Assembly: GCF_000142905.1 (NCBI RefSeq)
Contig: NW_013657675.1
Span: forward strand, 456,180-520,179
Source of the DNA: Thecamonas trahens ATCC 50062
Lineage: Eukaryota; Apusozoa; Apusomonadida; Apusomonadidae
DNA length: 64,000 bases
Reading direction: 5' to 3'
The position numbers were made by a program, and so were the translations under genes. The notes below the pieces were generated by a model, which made no database searches, was not told the origin of the DNA, and saw only the letters and a list, made by a program, of their open reading frames with translations. How positions within the stretch are numbered: the first letter of the stretch is position 1; every line of letters begins with the position of its first letter. Shown here one piece after another: positions 47,759 to 60,332 of this stretch.

Positions 47759-50700
47759 ATGGAAGAGATTGTCCTTTCGCCCCGGCTGGAGCTGCTCTCG
47801 CGGGGTACGTCGCACCCCGGGTGCGTGATCTCAACGCGGTGGCGAGCGAGCGTGGCGTTGCCGAAGAACTTGGAGGCAGTAACTCTTCCCGACTCGCACT
47901 GCATATACATCACCAAGGATGGGACTCGGTTCGAGGTTGAAGGCATGCGTGTTGCTGTCCGGCCCGACTCGCTGGTCATGTCCAAGGGCTTCATCGACGT
48001 CGTCGACATCCGTCGCACCCTGCGCCTCTCTCGGGCTCCGCTTCAGGGCATCATCTTCCACTTTGACGCCCTCGTTGCCCCTGGCATCCGCGTCGTCACC
48101 CAGTCATCGCCGTACGCACTCTTTACCAACACTGCGTCGGCAAATCGGTACATCGCCTCGCTCACTCCCGAAGAGCTCGAGGTCCGCCGCGCCGCCGCTC
48201 AATCCGAGGCTGCTGCTGATGCTGCGCAGCGTAGCGCCGCGGGTACAGGCAAGGCGCGACTGACAACGTCGACGTCGAGCAGGGCTCTTCGTGGTGAGCC
48301 GTCCACTCCGTCCGGACACAATGATAGGCTGCCGCAAATCGGGCTGGCTGTCGACGATGGTCCCGAGCAGGTCACGCCGCCGCCGCACTCGCCTGGCACC
48401 TCGCCGCCGACGAGCAAGGAGATGGGGGTGCGCCCCTCTGGTAACTTTGGTGCTGGGCCGTCGATTGCATCCGGTGACGAGATGCTAGCAAGCATGGCCG
48501 AGTCCAAGCTCTCGATCGTTCCAACGTCGCTAATCGACGAGGGACAGCACTCGCTGCTTGTTGTTCTTGACGCTGACCTGCGCAACTCCTCGTTTGAGAC
48601 GGCCGACTGGCACATGTGGCAGGGCAATCTTGCAGCGTTTGCCAACGAGAACGCGCTCCTTGTGGCACTCTCGACCGCGCTCTGCACCAACACGCCGTTC
48701 GCGCCGATTCGGCTCAAGGTCTTTTCGAAGGACTTTAACTCGTGGGTCTTGGTCTCGTCGATGGCGGCGTCGTCAACAAGGCCCGGCATGCCGCCGAACT
48801 TTGCCGTCCTCGACCGTGCGCGCATTCTCATTGTTACGGCGTATGTTGGACCCGGCTTGAGTGGCGTGCAGTCGCCGTCACCGCCGGCACCGCCGTCGCC
48901 GGCGCCGCCACCGCCACCGCTCAACGCTCTCGCACTCCTCGAGGGCCTCGAGCTGTCGCAAGGCGACGCCAGCCAGCTCGATGTCTCGCAGTGGGAGTCG
49001 ATGCCGCTCACTGTGGTTCCCAACTTTTCGCAGCACGAGTCCGGCCTCACCTCGGCGCTTCTCAACTCACTTGCCAGTGGACGGATGCCGCGGGAAGCTC
49101 CCAACCAGGATCCGGATGCGCTCGAGCTTGCGGTTGTCGAAGTCCTGCCGACGCTCGCTACGCTTGACGCGTCGGGAAAGTCGCTCATTGGCTGGTCGAT
49201 GAAGGTGAAGGCCATGCGAATCTCAGCTGCGCTCGTCGGTCCGCTCGCCATCACCTCGGTCGTCGACTCGGTTACGCTTGTCTTTGGCAGCAGGCGTTTT
49301 GATGTTTCGGCCGACTCCAACGCCGCGACCATGGTCCGCGGCGGGCCGCTGAACATTGCCCTTGTCCTTTCACAGGACGTGGTGCTCGAGCAAGCCGAAC
49401 ACTTTGCGGAGACGCTCACCCCATCGCACGCGTCCAGCTCGGGCAAGCCAATGCTCTTTCCGCCTCCTGTCGCCGCCTGCATCCCGTTCTACGTCGAAGT
49501 CGCCGTTGTCGTCGCAAACCGCAGCTCGCTTGGCGAGCACTTTACCCAGCGTTGCGTCAGGTCCGAGCCGCGCATCTTTACCTTGTACGGCAGACTCTGG
49601 GGCCAGCTGCACATGCCCTCGCCAGGTGACAAGCGATCGCGGTTTTCTGATGACTCTGACGGGTCGGATGGATCGAACGACGGCTCGCGCCGCTCGCGCA
49701 AGTCGTCCAAGTCGTCCAAGTACTTTCGGGCACCTCTCCACAACACGTCGCACGACGACAGTGCCGCGGCGTCGTCGATGGCCGGTGGCTCGTTCGGCGG
49801 CTCAAACTCGTCGCCGGGCTCATCGTGGGCGTCGGGCACCGGTTACCGTTTCTCATTTGACTATGGCCTTGGCGGAGCGGCCACTGCCCTCCCGCTTCGC
49901 CACGTGCACCTCGGCCAGCTTGTCTGGCTGGCTACCGCCGCCACGCCTCCGAATGTTGAAAGCCAGACTATGCTCGACGCCCTTGCGCCGCAGCACTGGA
50001 CTCTCCCGGCTCTGGTTGATGCCGTCGTCACCCTCATTCGCTCCGGCGGAGCACCCGCGGCGTATGCTCTCCTTGCGCGCTCGGGCTCGGCATCGGCTGC
50101 CATAACAGCGCGGGGCCTGGTTACGGGCAAAACCTTGCTGGAGGCTGCCTGCAGCCGCGGCGTTGAGCCCAAGGTCCTCGCCGCGCTCATCGCGTTGGCT
50201 TCGGCCGAGGCCCACACTGCTCTCGGCCCGCCGGTTGCCCGCTTCCTCGGCCTTGCGCTTGAGCTTTGCGCCCGCTCTGGCAACACCCCGTCTCTGCGGG
50301 TTGTGGTGAACACGGCGGTGAGTCTCGGGGTTGACATGGTCGACGTTGATCCCGAGGCTGCACTCGATGCTGCGCACTCGACCTTTGTGTACTGCTATCT
50401 CTGGCTTGCGGTCCATGCACGCGACGGCATAGGTGCCTCAGACTCGGCCACCCTGGAGTTTCTTGTCAAGTGGCGCAACGAGAGTGAGCTCGCTGCCTAC
50501 GACCACCAGCCGATCTGCAACACATTGTCGTCGTACTCTTCGACCTGCTCCGACGGCATTGAGCTCATTGACCTTGGAGTCGACACGGTCGTGTGCGGCT
50601 CACTTGCGTCGCGCTCGACGCTCGCTCTGCCTGCACAAAGCTTGCCACATTCGGGCGTGCTCCGGCTCGGCGTTGTCGCGCGGGGCACAGCGAAAACTCG

Positions 50701-52794
50701 CAGCGCCATCGCTCGCGGTCGCGATCGGTGTCAACCTCGCGGTCGCGGTCGAACTCATTCATTCAACACCGACCGCGTCAGGCCTCGCAGTGCGAGCCGT
50801 GGATTCCCGAGTCAACTCCCATGGCACATTTTGTCCAGGCCTCGTCCGAGGATGACGGGGAAGATGGTTTGTTCACGTGTAAGGAAGAGTCACTTGAGGA
50901 TGTGCGCGAGTGCTCTCGCCTCCCTCGTCGCATGCTGATTTTGCTTATTCTTGGCGCTGTCCTTGCGCTTGGCCTTCTCACCGCCGCTGCCTTTATTACC
51001 GGCATTATGGTTGGCGGCTCGCTGCAGCAAGCCGCCACTGCGCCGCTGCGTAGCTCACTCGCTGCCGCCAGCTTGGCATCGAACATCACGACTAGTCCGC
51101 ACCCGAATGGGACCCATGCGACTGTCGCGACACGAAGCCATGGCGACAGTGGGTTTGACCCGTTTGCAGCGAGTGACCATGTACCGGTCAACGCAGCGCG
51201 CAAAGCGTACGCCATCGACCGGATTCGGGCACGTGGACGGATTGTGTGCGGATTTACGTTTGACCCGACGCAATCGGTGGCCAACGGGACGATGTACGAC
51301 CATCCTTACGCCGCTTCACCAGGCCCGCTCATGGTGAGCAACCCAGCCGAGCTGCTTGCGGCCGAGGTTCCTTTCTCAGGTGTCACCCACGTGGGCGGTC
51401 TCCGGGTCTGCCGCGGCCTCGCTGCGCTGATTCTTGGTGACGCCAAGGCCATCGAAGTGGTCGACGCAGCCCACCCCGAGCCTGATGTAGTGTTTGGCTC
51501 GCTTGACCTGCTTCCGTACGCGCCATCGATGGTCCACGCCTCACCGCCAATGTTCCTCGATGCCATCGGCCTGCTCATCCGGTGTACGAACGCAGGCACT
51601 TGCCGCGAATCGGTGCTGAAGTCGGTGTCGCATTGGGATGACCGTGTGTGTGTGACGGCAGAACACGAGCATCTCGTCGAGACGTATCTCCCCTTTGTGA
51701 AGACCAATGACGTTGTTGTTGTCGACAGCGTGGTTGCCGGCGTTCTTCTTCTCGAGGACAAGTCTGAAGTGTGCCGATCCATCATCGGTCCAGTCTCAAC
51801 CATGACTGGCACGCTCTCGGCGGCGGTAGAAGGCAGCTTGTACCGGTTTGGCCACTCTGCTCTCTTTCCCGATGACTCGACGCCAGTTGTCATGTCGGAG
51901 CACTTCAAGTTTGGCTGGCCGCTTTTATCATTGCAGGTTGTTCCGTATGCAGCGTACTCGGTGTTCCCGGCCGACACGCGGTGGTCACAGCTCCTCGATA
52001 GTGTCGTCTCGGTCTTGCACCGCGCCGGAGCTCGCGGCATCGAGCTGAGCTCGTCGACGTGCAACCTGTGTGGGTCCGGAGTCTGCGTCTGCGATCCGTC
52101 ATCCCCGGCCGAGAACGCGGTGCCAATGTGGGAAGAGATCTCCAACACGCAAGGGCTCGACCTCTATACCGACTACGGGTTCTCGGAGCTGGACACGAGA
52201 GCGACCGCGATCCTAGTCGAGGCAATTGGCACGCGCGTCGGGGTGTGGACTGCCGTGTTTGGAAACTCGACGTGGGATATGCTGGCCAATCAGACCAACT
52301 CGCTCAACAACGACTGGTCTGCCGGAGGTGGCATTGGGGTGCCATCGTCGCATGCACGCCCGCCTTCGGCAGCGGTGGTTGCCGATCCGCGGTACCTGCT
52401 GGGTCCAGCTGTCGGCAAGCCGCTGATCGACACGGTACCTCCCCCGCCGCCGCCCCCGGCCCCGGTCGAGGCCGAGGTTGAAGTTACACAGGTCATCGCT
52501 GCGTTCCGAACCGAGGTAGCGACCGTAGCTGAGCGCGTTGATCGTGAGGCGGAGACCCGTCTCGAGACGCGCAACACCTCTGCAGGAATCTCGCTTGCAG
52601 TCGTGCTCACGGTCCTGGTGGCTGTCGTGGGGCTTGGCGCCGCTGCGGGCTACTCGGCGATGTGGCAGCCGCACCGTGCATCTCGCGGTGACGACGCGTT
52701 GCAACCTGCGCCGTTGGCGGAGTGGACAACGACTGTGATCAACCTTGGCCACAGCCCGAGTGAGGCCGTATCTGCCAGCTCCACTCACTCTTGA
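47759..52794 (+). CDS. Receptor-like protein R2 (paralogue of R1): ankyrin-like region, TM, amino-acid-binding-protein ectodomain, TM; one apparent frameshift
   Basis: About 1678 aa from ATG 47759 after one correction. The N-terminal domain shares GTSHPGC...RW and LFTNT with R1. A second shared domain (LAVVEVLPTLATLDASGKS, LSQDVVLEQ) is followed by a basic/acidic motif GDKRSRFSDDSD aligned with the R1 NLS-like motif. Ankyrin-like helices (about 750-890, GKTLLEAACSRGVEPKVLAAL) and an Arg-Ser-rich linker precede TM1 (about 1057-1085). The ectodomain (about 1100-1600) begins AIDRIRARGRIVCGFTFDPT, as in AapJ-type binding proteins, with GLRVCRGLAALILGD, WDDRVCVTAEHEHL and a Cys-rich insert (CNLCGSGVCVC). 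TM2 is at about 1612-1635, with a short tail. The frame breaks at GGGG 50682-50685; one extra base joins SGVLRLGVVARG to HSENSQRHRSRSRS. Ligand and output are unknown. Confidence 0.72.
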
Positions 52795-52851
52795 AACAAA
52801 CTACTGCCACATGTTTGGTTGCACGAGAACATTGCGAACGCGTTTACGCCA

Positions 52852-55800
52852 CTACGGCTTGCCTGAAAAGTTGACGCGGAGCTTGGGCACATCCATGGGA
52901 GCAACGCCGTCATCGTCCAAGTCCGAGTCGTGGTCCGAGATCTCTGAGAGGTCATCCGAGTCAAAGTCGTCCGAGTCGTCATCGTCATCCTCCGAGTCGA
53001 GGTCCGAGTCGAGGTCCGAGTCGTCGCCCGAGTCGTCGGCGTCGTCATCGATGATGTCGTCGGCGTCGTCGTCGGCGACGTCGCCCTCTGCAGTCGAGGC
53101 CTCGTAGGTGTTGTCGTACACGACGTCGGTGTCAGGGACCGAGTCGGCGCCGGCAGGATCACGCATGGCGTAGCTGGCGAGCGATTCGACGCCCGGCAGG
53201 GCCTGGAGGAGCGAGATGACGGTGGGGTCCGAGAAGCCAAAGTAGACCGGGCCAGAGATCGAGTTGGAGAGGGTGCGGCCGGTGCCCTGGTACTTGACGT
53301 GGTTGACTGCGGCGAGCATGGCGCCCCAGGCGCCCGATGCCGAGTCTGCGGTGATGGCGAGCTCGGGCTTGTCGGACGGGGTGACGACAAAGCGCGGGCC
53401 GGTGCCGCCATCGACGACTTCCGAGTAATACGGGACGCGGCGTGAGGTGTCGTTGAGCGAGGGGAACAGGCGCGACGACTTGTAGCCGACGGGCCAGATG
53501 TAGCTCGACGAGTGGAAGGCCGAGCGGTCGGTGACGACCGAGCCGAGCGAGTGAACAGTGAGCGAGCCGAGCGAGACGGGGAGGATGGGATAGCCTGCGG
53601 CGTCGCGCGGGACGGGACGGACCGCGCCTGCAGCGCGGCGCGAGCCACCGACGGGGCGCTTGCGCTTGCGAGCGCGCTTCCGCTTGGGCTTGGGCTTGAA
53701 TCGGAAGACGAGCCAGAGTCCAGCCTCGTTGGAGGCGACCTCGGAGGCGGCTGCGGCGAAGCACTCCTTGTACTCGTTGGCGATGCGGGCCGAGGCCTCT
53801 GCCGGCGGCTCGTCGTCGGGGCCGGCCGAGGCGGCGACAAACGCGTCTGAAGGTGCGCCCTGCACCTCGGGAGCGGGCGGGCGGAAGCCGACGGTCTTCT
53901 GTGACTTTGTGGTGTCGACAAAGTAGCAGAAGAAACGGCGGAGCTTCTTGCGGCGGGTGGCGGCCGAGAGGCCTTGTGAGCGCTTGGAGACCATGTTGCT
54001 CTCGTGCTGCACAATGAGGCGCTCGCGCTCGGCCTTGGGCTTGGCGAGCATCGACTTGAAGAGCTTGACGCGGAGAGTGACAATCTTGTCGCGCACAAAG
54101 GGGAAGCGCTTGCCGGAGAGGTTGAGGATGGTGGGGAGCTGGGCCGAGGGCAGGTCCGACGGCCACTTGGCGACGAGCGAGGCGAGGTCGGGCGCAGCGT
54201 AGAGGATGGAGCCATCGGTGTCGACGCCGATCATGGTGTTCTCCATCTTGCCGTTGGCCACGTCCTCGATGCCCTGGTAAAACGCGGTCTTGAGGGCGAG
54301 GAACGGAAGGTCCGGGTCGTTGGTCATGGCCGACCAGTGGCCAAATCCGTGCTTGCAAACGCCTTCAAGCATGGGCTTGTCGTGCAGCGCAGGGTTCCAC
54401 CAGCCAGGCATGGCCGTCGAGCGGTAGATGATGTTGAGAAAGTCCTCGAGTTGCGGGTGTTGCAGAATCTCGATGCGGATGGTGCGGAAGAACTCGATGC
54501 GCTCGAGGAGCTTCGAGGCGGCGGCCACAGAAGGCGTGGGCACCGGCTTGGACGAGCCGTCGAGGATGACCGGGATCTTGAGGGTGACCAGGTCGTCCTC
54601 GGTGAGCTCGCGCTTGGCGCGGACAGTGGCGCGGGCCTGACGGAGGTAGATGCCGACAAACCGCTTCACGTCGTCCGAGTTCTTTTCCGGCGAGAGCTCC
54701 TTGATGCCTGCGAGCTCAAAGAGCGAGTCCCAGTCGACCTCGTTCTGGATGTTCATGGCGGTCGAGTCGAGACGGAGATCGTACAGGAACGGTGTCGTGT
54801 CGTACTCGTCGCCGGCGCCGTCCTCGGAGAGGCCCGCCGACGTCAGCTGCTCGGCGAGGCCGGGGAAGGCCGCCGCCATGCCGCGCTCGTGCTCGGTCGT
54901 GGGCATGTTCTCGGCCTTACGCTTGGCCTCCATCAGCCGCTCGCGCTCCTCCTGCATGTTGCGGATCTGCTCCTCGGTCCCGTGCATGACATGGAGCGGG
55001 AGGCCAAAGCGGTGGAGAGCCTTGACGAGCGCGTTGCGGGTCTGCCGACGCCACGAGCGCTTGCGGCGGCGACGGTCCTCCTCCTCCTTGGCCGCCTTTT
55101 CGGCAACGAGCATGCGTGAGGTCTGCTCGGCGCCGCCAGCCTCGACCTTGGCGCGGCGCTCGTCGAGGTACGGCTTGAGAATGCGGTTGAGCCGCTCCGA
55201 GAGGACGGACGAGGCCGGGAAGAGGAACGGCTTCTGGCCCTCGGGCACAGGCGTGACGTAGTTGGACATGACGTCCACCGAGCCGTCGTCCTTGCGCGGA
55301 AGGGTGTACTTTGGCGCGTTCTCGTCGTCGTCGTCGTCACCGGCGGCGTCCTCGCCGGCCTTGCCATTCTCTTCCTCCTCATCCTCCTCGTCCTCCTCGT
55401 CCTCGACGTCCTCGCCGGCAGCAATGCGGGCGGCCTTGGCAGCAGCAGCAGCAGCGGCGCGGGCCTTGGCCTCGAGGCGAGACTTTGTGACGGCCCGGCC
55501 CTTCAGCGAGGGCTCGACGTAGACGCGCGAGTCGAATCCGATTTCCGGGTCGGTGCGGATCTGGTCGTAACGCATGAGGCCGTGCTTGTACGAGCCGTAG
55601 AGGAGTGCGCGGTCGTCTTGCGGCGTCCACCACTTTGCGGGCGGGACGTCAGCCTTGATACGGCCGTCCCAGAGCGAGTCGTAGATCTTGAGCTTCTCCA
55701 GCGGGGAGTCGGGGAACGACTTGACAACCTCTGCAACGAGATGCACCTTGCGGAGGCGGCGGAGGAAGGTCTTGGCCTTGCGCTTGAGGTAGGCGACGTA

Positions 55801-58800
55801 AGTCGGCTCCTGGAATAGCTTGGGAATGGGCATGTGCAGGTACGAGGTCTTGGCGTCCTTGAGCAGCTCGAGGCCAAAGAACTGGACGTCAGGCGAGTCG
55901 CAGTAGTCCACAATGAGGCGGAGGAGGGCGGTGCAGTACTTTTCGATCTCTTCGACCGAGTGGCGGAGCTTCCAGCCCTCCTTCATGTCTGGGAAGCGGG
56001 TAAAGCCGATGGCGAGGAGCGCACTCTGGAGCTTGGCGCGATGTGACTTGCCCCAAGCCACGTTCTCGGAGCTGCGCGAGCCCTTGCCGGACCGCTTACC
56101 ACCGCGGCCGGTACCAGTGCGCGAGCCACGGCCACGGCCACGGCCACGGCCGCGCCCACGGCCACGGCCGCGTCCGCGCCCACGCGAGCTCTTGCGGCCG
56201 CGCGAGCGCTCGACGCCGTAGTCTTCGTCGTCCGAGTAGTCGTCGGTCGCAGCATGAATGGCGGCGTTGGAGCGGACCTTGCGGCGGCGGGTGCCCGAGA
56301 TGATGAGGTCCATGTTAAAGTCCGAGGCGTTTTTCTCGGGCTCAACAGCGTTGGCCGTGTTGAGCTTGGCCTTTTCGGCAAACTTGGTCCAAAAGTCCGG
56401 GTCGTTGATGTCAATGTCGTCCACGTACTGGTCGTTGTTTGACGAGAACGAGGCCTTGGAGAAGGACGAGAACTCGTCCGAGGTCGACTGGACGACGACG
56501 GCACGACGGGAGAGGATCTGGTCGATGTCTTCTTCGCAAAACTTGGAAGCCTCGTCGTCTTCCTCATCCATGAGGGCGCCGTACGCGCCCTTCTTGAGCA
56601 GCCGCTCGACGTCCTCGCGAACCGAGACCTCCGAGTTCTTGGAGGCCGACGCGCCGCTTCGGTCGCCCTTCATCTTCATGAGGACGGCCTGATCGAGGCC
56701 GAGCTTGCGTGAGGCCTTGTCGAACATGTCGCGCTCGTACGTGTTGCGGGTAATGAGGCGGTAGACCTTGACCTGCTGGGTCTGGCCGATACGGTGGCAG
56801 CGAGCCTGGGCCTGGAGGTCGTTCTGCGGATTCCAGTCCGAGTCGTAGATGATGACAGTGTCCGCGGCGGTGAGGTTGATGCCGACGCCGCCGGCGCGGG
56901 TGCAGAGGATAAAGACAAAGCGGTCCGAGTCCTTGGCGGAGAAACGGTCGATGGCCTGCTGACGGACCGAGCCGCGGACAGAGCCGTCGAGGCGCTCGTA
57001 CTTGTAACCCTTGTAGTAGAGGTAGTCCTCGAGGATGTCGAGGACGCGGGTCATCTGCGAAAAGATGAGGACCTTGTGGCCCGAGGCCTTGAGCTTGGGC
57101 AGGAGCTTGTTGATGAGAACCATCTTTCCCGAGGCGTTGATGAGGGCCTCGAACTTCTCGTTGATGGTCGAGAGGTTTTCGGTCTCGGACTCTTCGGCGC
57201 CCTTGATGAGGTATGGGTGGTTGCACACCTTGCGGAGCTCCATCATGACGTTGAGCAGGTTCGGCACGTTGGTCGACTTGCCGCCCTTGGTGAGGAACGA
57301 AAAGTTGCGCTCCATGACCGCGCGGTAGTACTTTTTCTGGATGCCGGTGAGCTCGACCTCGATGACGGTCTCCTCCTTGGGCGCGATGTTTTTCTCGACG
57401 TCGTTCTTGAGGCGGCGGAGCATGAGCGGAGCAAGGAGGGCGTGGAGATGGTCAAGCTGCTCGGGCTTCTCCTCGGGGTGGCCGTAACGATCCATAAAGT
57501 CGTCGAGCGAGCGGAAGCGGGGCGGGTCCAGAAAATACAGCAGCGACCAAAGCTCCTCCATGTTGTTCTGCAGCGGCGTGCCGGTAAGGAGGGTGATGTG
57601 CTTGAACTTAAAGTCGGCCAGGACGGTCATGAGCTTCGAGTTGACGTTCTTGAGACGGTGGGCCTCGTCGACAACGAGGTACTGCCACGGCAGGTCGCGG
57701 AGGTACTCGGCATCGGCAATGATCATCTCGTAGGTGGTGACCATGACGTTGAACTTGAGGAGCGTCTTGATCGGCTTGCCGTACTCGGTCTTGTAAAAGA
57801 ACTCGTGCTGGCGGATGTGGGCGCGGGCGTCGCCGAGCCCGTGGTACACCACGCAGTTCATGTTCGTCCAGCCCTCAAACTCGCGCTGCCAGTGGCGGAT
57901 GGTGGAGAGCGGGGCGACAACAATGAACGGGCCGCGCTGCTTCTGGACCTCGTAGAGGTAGTTGATGGTGGCGGCGACTTGGACAGTCTTTCCAAGGCCC
58001 ATTTCGTCGGCTAGAATCGCGTTGGTCCCCTCGTGCCACTTGGCGGAGAGCCAGTTGACGCCCTCGACCTGGTACGAGCGCAGCGTGTTGCCGTTCTTGT
58101 ACGTCCGCGACTCGCGGTCGGGGATGAACGGGAGATGGCGTCCGTAGTTGCGCGCAATCTGGAGCTCGAGATGCGACGGCACCTTGCACCGCTCCCAGTA
58201 CAGCGCAATGGCGTCGGCGTCATCGACCTCGTCCTCGTACGCCCACGTCGCCTCTGAGTACGAGAGCTTGCACCACTTGACGAGGAAGATGGTCGAGCGG
58301 CGGCCATCGGCCTGGATGACGGTGTCGTGCGCAATGACGCGCTCGACCTCGGCGTATGCCGGGTCAAAGTACTCGCCCATCGACTTGAGGATCATCTCGT
58401 GCTCCTTCTGGTAGAACTTGCGGAGCCGCGTCTTGCCGTTGCGGAGGGCAATGATTGCTGACTTGGGCACCCACTCGACTTGCCGGTACGACTTGCCCTC
58501 GTACTTGACAAGGAACTCCTCGTCGTCAGGGCCTTCGACGCCGACCGGCGGCGGCGGCGGCGCCTTGAACGGCTTCTCGGGCGACTTGGGCGTCATGCCG
58601 GCCCGGATCTGCTGCGTCCGCAGCGCCTTGAGCTCGGCCTGGAGCTTGTCCGACTGCTGGCGCCGGGCGAGGATGTGCTGGATCCGCGACTCGGCCATCA
58701 TCGACGACGGCTCGATCGCTGCGTACTTTTTCGACGCCGTCTTGGCGCCGCGGCCCTTCTTCTTGGACCGCTTGGCCGTTGTCGACTTTTTGCGCCGCCG

Positions 58801-60262
58801 GGCGGCGCCAAACGACGAGCTAGACGAGCTCGAGCTTGAGCTCGAGTCGTCCGACGAGCTGGAGTCGCCAGACGAGCTGGACGAGCCCGACGAAGACTCG
58901 GAGAACGAGTCAAAGTACGTCTTGTACACCTTGCGGGACGAGCGCTGTGCGCGCCCCGTCCGCGAGAACCGCGCGCCTCCTTCTTCCTTCTTGGCAGCAG
59001 CAGCGGCGGCAGCGGCAGCCTTCTTGGCCTTCTTCTTCTTCTTCTTTGTCTTGGACTTCTTCTCTTTTTGCCAGCCGCCGCCGCCGCCGCCAGCGAGCTT
59101 GCCAGAATTGGCGCCCGCCCGGTCGACGACGTCGGCAGGATCGGCTTGGTCTCAAACGACGAGCCGTGCTGGCTCGCTGCAGAGTGGCCGCTTGACGGGA
59201 TCGGAACCGGAACCGGCGGCGCCTGGCGCTCGGTCTGCAGTCGCTGAGCCTGCTGCTGCTGGAGTTGGAGCTGGAGCTGAGCCTGGCGCGCCGCGGCTTG
59301 GGCACGCTGGGCCTCTTGCGCCTGCATCTGCGCCTGGAGCTGAGACTGGTACTGGGTTGCATGAGTCTGCTGCGACGATTGCTGCGCCTGCGCCTGCGCC
59401 TGTTGCTTCTGGAGGACAAGCTGCTGCTGATAATGCAAAAGGCGCAGCTGCTGGATCTGCGCCTGAGTCACACCGGGCGTCTGAAGAACTTGCTGGAGTT
59501 GGGCCTGCTGCTGGCGGAGGAGGAGCTGTTGCTGGAGCTGGGCCTGCGCCGACTGCTGGGCCTGCGCCGACTGCTGGGCCTGCGCCGACTGCTGGGCCTG
59601 AGCCTGGGCCTGAGCCTGGGCTTGAGCCTGGGCGAGCTGCTGCTGCTGTTGTTGTTGTTGCTGCTGTTGCTGTTGCTGCTGTTGCTGCTGCGCAAGCTGA
59701 TACTGCTGCTGTGCGAGCTGCTGCTGTGCAAGCTGCTGGGCCTGGGCCTGGGCCTGGGCCTGGGCCTGGGCCTGTGCCTGCTGCTCCACCTGAGCCTGAG
59801 CCCGAGCCTGCTGCTGGAGGTAGAGTTGGGCCTGAGCCTGAGCCTGAGCCTGGGCCTGCTGATCAGCCTGAGCCTGGGCCTGCTGCTGAAGGTACTGCTG
59901 TGCCTGGGCACGAGCTTGGGCTTGGGCCTGAGCCTGTGCTTGAGCCTGCGCCTCTGCGATTTGCTGCTGTGCGCGGTGGGCTTGAGCGAGATGGTGAGCA
60001 TGCTGTTCACTCTGGCCCTGGAACTGGGAGAGTTGCTGCGACTGGGCCTGGGCCATTTGCTGGGCCTGGGCCGGTGAAATCTGCATGGGAACCGGCTGGC
60101 TGTGCGCGGCAGCCGGGGCCGTGGCCGGGGCCGGCGTCGGCGCCTGTTCCGGCACAGGCGTCGGGACCGGGACTGGGATCGGAGCCGGAGTCGGCGCGCT
60201 CATAGGGATTGGAGCTGGAGTTGGAGCCGGAGCTGACGCCGAAACCGGGACCGGAGTTGGGA

Positions 60263-60293
<31 letters not shown>

Positions 60294-60332
60294 TGGCGTG
60301 GGCGCAGAGCCCTGCTGCCCATTTGCCGACAT
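52852..60332 (-). CDS. CHD6-9/Kismet-type chromatin remodeler with C-terminal FYRN-FYRC domains; one apparent frameshift
   Basis: About 2493 aa from ATG 60332. Order: Pro/Ala/Val repeats, then a Gln/Ala-rich N-terminus (about 1-400); Lys-rich and Ser-rich linkers; two chromodomains (about 58540-58190; [34 protein letters not shown]); SNF2 ATPase ([35 protein letters not shown]); helicase C ([42 protein letters not shown], the CHD7-like ending); a Gly-Arg repeat; SANT/SLIDE-like regions ([19 protein letters not shown]); FYRN (about 53600-53390; [29 protein letters not shown]); FYRC (about 53360-53180; [20 protein letters not shown]); and an acidic tail. The frame breaks around TTTTT 59065-59069 (AAAAA in sense). 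One extra base joins [10 protein letters not shown] to [14 protein letters not shown] domains are not usual in CHD proteins. Confidence 0.85.
59220..60060 (-). repeat. CAG/GCC-rich coding repeat (poly-Gln/Ala) in the CHD N-terminus
   Basis: Dense Gln-Ala dipeptides and pure Gln runs (about 59637-59700), encoded by alternating CAG/CAA and GCC codons. It is a low-complexity activation- or condensate-type segment. Confidence 0.85.

Noticed and set aside
1785-59070. Programmed -1 ribosomal frameshifting at the six frame breaks
   Set aside because: No X-XXY-YYZ slippery heptamer is present in the correct phase at the two sites examined in detail (1791-1794 and about 46778), and the affected genes are unrelated housekeeping genes. 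Homopolymer undercalls explain the shared direction better.
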